Assembly: GCA_021234155.1 (NCBI GenBank)
Contig: JAJEKV010000035.1
Coordinates: 2,728,001-2,792,000 of the forward strand
DNA: 64,000 nt
Direction: 5' to 3'
From: Isoetes taiwanensis
Lineage: Eukaryota > Streptophyta > Lycopodiopsida > Isoetales > Isoetaceae
Every line of letters begins with the position of its first letter. Position 1 is the first letter of the stretch. Positions 59,404 through 64,000 of the stretch are shown piece after piece. The notes under the pieces were generated by a model. The model saw only the letters and a list, made by a program, of their open reading frames with translations. It was not told the origin of the DNA and searched no databases. The translations under genes and the position numbers were made by a program.

Positions 59404-60930
59404 CTATTCTTGAAATCGCCGGTAGGACGGGTTGTCTTCAAGGAACTTCTTAACTTGGGCCGTTCCTACCGAACGTCCCAAGTTCCTGAGGACGTCTGCT
59501 GATGAGCCGCCCTGCAAGGCTCTCGCCAACTCTTCCACCCTGCTGTCGGATGTGTAGGCTGCGGTCACCGCCAATCTTGCCTGCCGTCGATGGGGTATGG
59601 CGAAGTCGAAGAGGTCGAGTGCCATTGCTCTCTTGACTAAGACAACATAGTCGACATTTGCCGCTATTCGAGCATGCCTGCCGAAGCCTGAGAGTGCAAT
59701 AAGCATGAACACTCCTTCTTCACCCCGGGGGCTGAATTTGCGGTGTATCACCACTATTCTCCCATCTAGCAGCAGCGGCAGGTAGTACCTCAGTGACCTG
59801 TCATTGTGCGTCGCTGAAGATTCTCCACTTGCTTGGCCTCCAGCTCTATGCCGCCCGGCGTATTCGTCGACCTCTACCTCAGTCAGCTCCTGGTAGTCTG
59901 CAATTGTGGAGTCGACCCGCCTGATGTCGATCCCTGCTCCTCTTGCTGGAGGTGGTGTCGAGGGTCTTGGCATTAAGACGCTCGTGGTCTTGCCACGGAT
60001 CCCCATCTGTTCCTGGAGGGCGAGGAACTCCTCCTCCGTTGGCAGCTCTCGCGCTTCCATCATTTGCCTGATGTTGCTGTAGGCCTGGATGTCGGAAGTT
60101 GCTTCCCCTGTGTAGGTGTCGGCTTCCCTGACTTGAAGCGGAAAGTCCGAGGCTCCCCGGACGATGAAGTCGTCCAAGTCGGACTGCCGTAGTTGGTGGA
60201 GCAGTTCATCCAGTCGGAGCTCCCTCTCCCTGCATTCGGGGAGGTTCTGGATGTCGCTGAGGAGTAGATACTCCTCTCCGTCGATGATGATCGGGGCTAG
60301 GCTTGTGATGCCTAACCCAAGTGGGGGAGCAACTCTGATGTTCTGTCGGCTCCGCTCGAAGTTGACCAGCTCCTCTTCTGCTTGTCGCCGTTCTTCCTCT
60401 GAGTCGAGCTCAGTGTACTCTTCGTCGTCCCACTTCTCTTCTTCTTCTTCTCTTCCTTCTTGTTCTTGCTCGTACTGCAAAAGCATCTGTTCTTCCGCTC
60501 GGGCTGCTATGGGGTCCACCTCCATGGGAGGGATAGAGGTTGCCCCCAAGGGGTTTTCGGCACGGTGGGATAGGAAGATAGCTAGGGCGGCGGTGTAGGA
60601 GAAATACTTGGTCCTGTCGACTGTCAGGACCATGTAACCTGACAGCCTCTATGCCTTATTGGTCAAGTACTTGGCGATGTTCGGGACATCACCCAAGGCT
60701 GCTTGAAGGGATGGGCGGGGAACAAAATATCCTATGCAAGGGGGTAGCTGCACTAGGGAGGGTCCTAGCCTAGCTTGGAATTCTGCTAAGACTTGCCTGT
60801 ATGCTGGGGTTGCATTCAAAGTGGCTTGGACATCTATTTCCTTGCGGAAGACTCGGAAGATGTCATTGACATCGGCCTCGGCAGCATGAGCACTGGCGCT
60901 GTACCATCGCCTGAAGTCAGCAGTGGCCAT
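59404..60930 (-). CDS. Extra ORF of the LTR element: unknown protein with acidic stretch
   Basis: ATG at 60930 starts MATADFRRWYSASAHAAEAD. After 93 codons a single TAG (60649-60651) interrupts. The same frame then stays open to 59404 (RLSGYMVLTVDRTKYFSY.. to ..NPSYRRFQE), about 508 residues in all. A highly acidic segment (about residues 135-175: EEEEEKWDDEEYTELDSEEER) is followed by a mostly hydrophilic middle and a C-terminal part with LRYYLPLLLDGRIVVIHRKF and FMLIALSGFGRHARIAANVDYVVL. I recognise no family. It has its own TATA box at 61045-61052 and two hairpins further up. The acidic region would suit a basic partner such as the neighbouring histone-fold protein. That is inference only. 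Confidence 0.6.
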
Positions 60931-61044
60931 TGATCTAGCGAAGAAGAGACTAGCAAACGGATGCAGAAGCGCCTCAAGGAGCTGGAAGATCGCCTAAGCA
61001 GTGGAGAGAAAACTTGTAGGGTGCTAAATGAGAAATGGGGGACC

Positions 61045-61052
61045 TATTTATA
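61045..61052 (-). promoter_or_regulatory. TATA box upstream of the acidic ORF
   Basis: TATAAATA on the minus strand within CTATAAATAGGTCCCCCATTTC, 115 bp before the ATG at 60930. Nearly the same context lies before the histone-fold ORF (62989-62996), so the promoters are duplicates. Confidence 0.65.
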
Positions 61053-61244
61053 GAAAAAGGGGGGAAACCCTAATTTTTGGATGACCTAGAATTTGCTGGG
61101 ATTGGGCAATTCTGATCTATTAAGAGGTGCAATTGAGAGTTTGAAGACTACTTTTTGGGTTTGAGCAGGCTAAGAACAACTAACGACCCTGTTACAACAA
61201 TTTGGAGATCATTTGGATATGGCGTGGTGAAGAAAAGCTGAGAG

Positions 61245-61502
61245 GTCTCACACGTTGCGTCCAGACCGATAATGAAAAGTTCATTTTCTGCCCTGGCGCG
61301 ACGTGTGAGACATGGGCTCTAAATGGGCTAAACTTGATCAATTCAGGTGATCTAAGGGTCTAATCCTACTGGACTGGTCGAGATAGGCAGAATTGACCCC
61401 TTATTTGGAGCTGTTTTGGGCATTTTTGGGGCATGGTCTCACACGTTGCGCCCAGCCCGAAAATGAAAAGTTCATTTTCTGTCCTGGCGCGACGTGTGAG
61501 AC
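61245..61502. repeat. Two ~67-bp imperfect hairpins upstream of the acidic ORF
   Basis: Copies lie at 61245-61311 and 61436-61502. Each runs GTCTCACACGTTGCG.CCAG .. CTGGCGCGACGTGTGAGAC. The outer arms pair with one or two bulges, and the centre (AATGAAAAGTTCATT) is itself palindromic. Two more copies are at 63074-63140 and 63276-63340. They lie upstream (minus-strand sense) of the TATA box at 61045. Confidence 0.9.
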
Positions 61503-61646
61503 ATCGTCTCAATTTTGCTCAAAATGTCCAATTTAACTAAAACAAAAGCCAGAATTCAATATCTTAACCTAATTGAACAAGATTAAGCACATTATTTACT
61601 CAAAAATTCTTTATATTAACAAAAATTTCCATTATTTACAAAAGGT

Positions 61647-62891
61647 TTAAGGGCGTTCTCCCTTTATGTGGCTAGCAAGATACATGTCTTGCCTCATAAG
61701 TGTGACCCTCTTCGCGTGAACTGTGCAGGCCGTCGAATCTTCAAAATACTGCACTATTTTCCGCTCTGTTGCCTCCTGTAAGCACAGCAACATCTCGTCG
61801 GTCACCCTCATGTCTGTGTTGTATTCTTGCATAATTTCTCGGACTAGGCGTTGGAACGGTGCGCGGGGGATCAAACGTCCGTAGCTTCGCTGGAAGTGCC
61901 GGATTTCCCTGAGAGCTCTATTCTCCAACTTCTTCCTGCCGGTCCGCTTCTTTCCTGATGCTCGGGGAGGCTTGGGCTTCGGTGGTGGCGGCTTCAGGGT
62001 CTGGCTCTTTGTCGGGTGTCCGCCTTCAATTGTTCTCACCCTGTGCTCCTAGTAGTAAGCGTTGTATGCCTCCCACTTCGCCATGTAGGCATTATGCTCC
62101 CTGATCTTCTTCTGATAGACCTTGACGGGGTCTATCACGTACGCCTCCCGTTGTGGTCGCGGGGCTTTAACCCTATCCCACGTCGGAAAAGGTGGGGGCT
62201 TCGGCGCTGCCATTTCGCTCTTCCTCGGGTGCCACACCTTTCGGGGTACTTCCTTCTCCACGACCGGGGGTTTCGAAGAGCTTGCCCCCTCAGTCTTGGG
62301 GACGTAATCCTCGTCCGAGTCGTCGGTAGAAGGCGGGGTCTGCTCGCCTGATGGCTCATTGATGACGGGACCCGCCGCTCGCTTACCAACCTTCACAACT
62401 GTTCTCTTGCCCGCCTTAATGCCTTTGGCCCTCTTCCTCTTCGGCTCGCCGGCTATGGTTGGCTCGTCCTCCCGTCTCTTTGTCCTCTTCTCTCGTGGCT
62501 CTTTGGCTTCATGCTTGCGATGAGCGCCGCGAGGTCTTCTTCGCCAGGCTAAGCTTCGCTGCCAGCTTGCTCGTCCCTCTCCTCGGCTTCTGCAGGCAGG
62601 GCCCAAGCTTGAGTTGTTCCTCGGACTTTCGGCTGTCCCCAAGCCCCGATTCCTCCCATCTCCTCCTTTCCTCCTCGGCGATTTCTTGAGGATCGGTGCA
62701 TTACATCCATTTGCTCCTCCCTATGACCTCGTGTCGTAAGCTCTGTTCGAGTGTGCCTCCTCCTTTGGATGAAGATTAGCCTTCTTGCCGGAAAAGGCGT
62801 TCTGGAGTATCCTCCGAATCGTGGGGGTCACCGGCTTATTTGGAAGATTAAACCCTTGAGGGGCTTCCCCGGTCTGCTTGAAGCGGGCCAT
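61647..62891 (-). CDS. Histone H3-fold fusion protein encoded in an LTR retrotransposon
   Basis: ATG at 62891 opens MARFKQTGEAPQG; canonical H3 begins MARTKQTARKS. The frame runs 415 codons to 61647, interrupted only by TAG at 62721-62723 and at 62049-62051. The middle is basic and Pro-rich (KRTKRREDEP, KRKRAKGIKAGKR, then PPPKPKPPRASGKKRTGRKK). The last 91 residues (61650-61922) are an H3 histone fold: ALREIRHFQRS (alpha-N), APFQRLVREIMQEYNTDMR (alpha-1), LLCLQEATERKIVQYFED (alpha-2), CTVHAKRVTLMRQDMYLASHIKGER (alpha-3). Loop 1 has canonical H3 length, not the longer one of CENH3. The H3 Cys110 and His113 equivalents are kept. It lies between the primer-binding site and gag of a minus-strand LTR element, with its own TATA box. 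It would place H3-like material in chromatin if made. A host H3-derived gene captured by the element is the likely origin. Confidence 0.85.
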
Positions 62892-62988
62892 ATTGACCCG
62901 GTTTCTTCGATCGAGCTATCTTGAAGATCGCCTTGGCAAACTAGAGCAGATTTCTAAGGGGGGGACGCGGAAATGGGGGGTCTAGATC

Positions 62989-62996
62989 TATTTATA
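62989..62996 (-). promoter_or_regulatory. TATA box upstream of the histone-fold ORF
   Basis: TATAAATA on the minus strand in CCCCTATAAATAGATCTAG, followed by CCCCCCATTTCCGCG, 98 bp before the ATG at 62891. The spacing and context mirror the TATA box at 61045. Confidence 0.65.
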
Positions 62997-63073
62997 GGGG
63001 TCGATTTTAGGTCAAACTTCAAACTATTTTTTTGGGTCATCTGGAACACCTAGAACACCTAAATTCAAGCATG

Positions 63074-63340
63074 GTCTCACACGTTGCGCCCAGCCCGATA
63101 ATGAAAAGTTCATTTTCTGTCCTGGCGCGACGTGTGAGACATGGTGGGTCCCGCTACTAAATTTTGTACTTTTTAAACATGTAACATGCCAATTCTACTA
63201 CTTCTTAGCTTAATTTTAGAATTATCAAGTTATTTTTCTGTGATTTATAACTTTTTAGTGTGTTTCAAGCTGAATGTCTCACACGTTGCGCCCAGCCCGA
63301 AAATGAGATTCTCATTATCTGTCCTGGCGCGACGTGTGAG
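63074..63340. repeat. Two ~67-bp imperfect hairpins upstream of the histone-fold ORF
   Basis: Copies are at 63074-63140 and 63276-63340, about 200 bp apart, like the pair at 61245-61502. The second copy has a changed centre, AATGAG.ATT.CTCATT in place of AATGAA.AAG.TTCATT. Both arms changed together, so pairing is kept. Confidence 0.9.
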
Positions 63341-63516
63341 GGCTCACCAATTTTAGTCTTTTTATGTTTTCATTCATTTTAACTGTTACTAGCTTAGCAT
63401 AAACTACAAAAATGAGAAAAATTTTTTTTTTCCATTTTTTCGAGGTTTAAGGATCCTATCAAGTTAGTACTACTGGGAGCATGGATAGTGCTTTGCTCTT
63501 GGTCACCAAGAACATT

Positions 63517-63528
63517 GCTCCGATACCA
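63517..63528 (-). promoter_or_regulatory. Primer-binding site of the histone-fold LTR element
   Basis: The minus strand reads TGGTATCGGAGC, one base after the LTR end (..GACGTCACA). This is the initiator-Met tRNA complement with a single change. It shows that the LTR at 63530-64000 is a 5' LTR for a minus-strand element running leftward through the two extra ORFs and gag. Confidence 0.8.
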
Positions 63529-63529
63529 C

Positions 63530-64000
63530 TGTGACGTCCCCTACTCGTATACGGTGCACTCACCGTATACAAACAGGAGTTCATCCCCCATACCAACTCC
63601 ATGCCGATACAGGGCCCTCCACATGACACTGCAACCGTGACGGGTTCCAGTGGGAAGAGTGAAGGGGTCATTTCACCCCGTCTCCCTCAGGGCCTACCTA
63701 GCTGCGGAAGCGTAAACATACATGTCAGTATACAAGAGCATCACATATCCACCTCTAGGGTGGTACATCACATCTGCATAGACAATGATCAGCACAATGC
63801 ATATGGGAAATCCTACCCAAGGCTCAGACTCAAAGGGACGACTGACGGCTTGGGTCTCCAGAGTTCTTTGCAGACAGAATCATGGCAATGGATTGGGCTG
63901 GCATAAGAACATGGCATTGGGTTGTCCACTCCATCCGCCCCTCCTGTGCACACTTTGCAGAGTAGGTTGAAAAGTGTTGGGACCTGACTGCAGCCCGCCG
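63530..64000 (-). mobile_element. 5' LTR (partial, runs off the window) of the histone-fold element
   Basis: On the plus strand it starts TGTGACGTCCCC, the complement of an LTR end ..GGGGACGTCACA. It shares pieces with the LTR2 LTR: a GCGGAAGCG motif, TCCACTCCATCCG, and TGTGCACACTTTGCAGA near 63940-63962. It is cut by the window end, so its length and start are unknown. Confidence 0.75.

Noticed and set aside
61647-62039. Centromeric H3 (CENH3)
   Set aside because: Loop 1 has the canonical H3 length, and the fold is closer to ordinary H3 (FQRLVREI, HAKRVT). No CENH3-specific feature is seen.
61245-63340. Four similar repeats with regular spacing as a possible CRISPR-like array
   Set aside because: The units are ~67-bp hairpins 190-200 bp apart, in two separate pairs upstream of eukaryotic-type promoters, in a plant genome. 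There is no spacer logic and there are no cas genes.

Overview
This is nuclear DNA of a land plant with a large, repeat-rich genome. The evidence is a plant-type APETALA2-like gene with two AP2 domains and short introns, a 17-exon DEAH-box splicing helicase (PRP16/DHX38), a chromodomain Ty3/gypsy element, plant LINEs with a C-terminal zf-RVT region, and MITEs. I cannot name the species. A non-angiosperm (for example a fern) would fit but is not shown. Only two host genes look intact: the AP2-like gene (2475-4226, +) and PRP16 (36504-43697, -). Almost everything else is transposable elements.

Layout. 1-2474: AP2 upstream region. 4227-5800: AT-rich intergenic. 5800-8811: RT half of an old LINE (LINE-A, -). 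8817-10398: left arm of a DNA transposon. 10399-12102: inverted remnants of two LTR retrotransposons. 12194-13499: 5'-truncated LINE-C. About 14050-14263: endonuclease-side half of LINE-A (+). 14264-19802: right arm of the DNA transposon, with a transposase-like gene (+) and an FCP1-like phosphatase (-). 19808-24181: a non-coding LTR retrotransposon ('LTR2'). 24182-29793: a Ty3 chromovirus. 33411-36149: a miniature LTR element. 47465-50523: LINE-B (-). 50979-56932: near full-length LINE-D (-) with a poly(A) tail and an 18-bp target duplication. 57856-64000: part of an LTR element on the minus strand.

Two results stand out. First, the minus-strand LTR element at the right end carries two extra ORFs between its primer-binding site and gag. 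One encodes a long protein ending in a clear histone H3 fold and beginning with an H3-tail-like MARxKQT. The other encodes a protein with a strongly acidic stretch. Each extra ORF has its own TATA box, and two copies of a ~67-bp imperfect hairpin lie upstream of it. I know of no described retroelement with this design.

Second, segments between about 12.1 and 29.8 kb appear to have been inverted. Undoing that single inversion rejoins four broken elements at once: LINE-A; a ~7.1-kb DNA transposon (terminal repeat GGCAAAAGTATGCTGG, TSD TCATA) that had inserted into it; LTR2, which had inserted into the transposon's RING-finger codons; and the chromovirus, which had inserted into LTR2 (TSD AGAGC). 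The rebuilt transposon has two convergent genes. One is a DDE-like transposase of a superfamily I cannot name. The other combines a novel N-terminus, a helical region, a RING-H2 finger and an FCP1/NIF-type phosphatase. All element genes are damaged, many by in-frame TAG codons.
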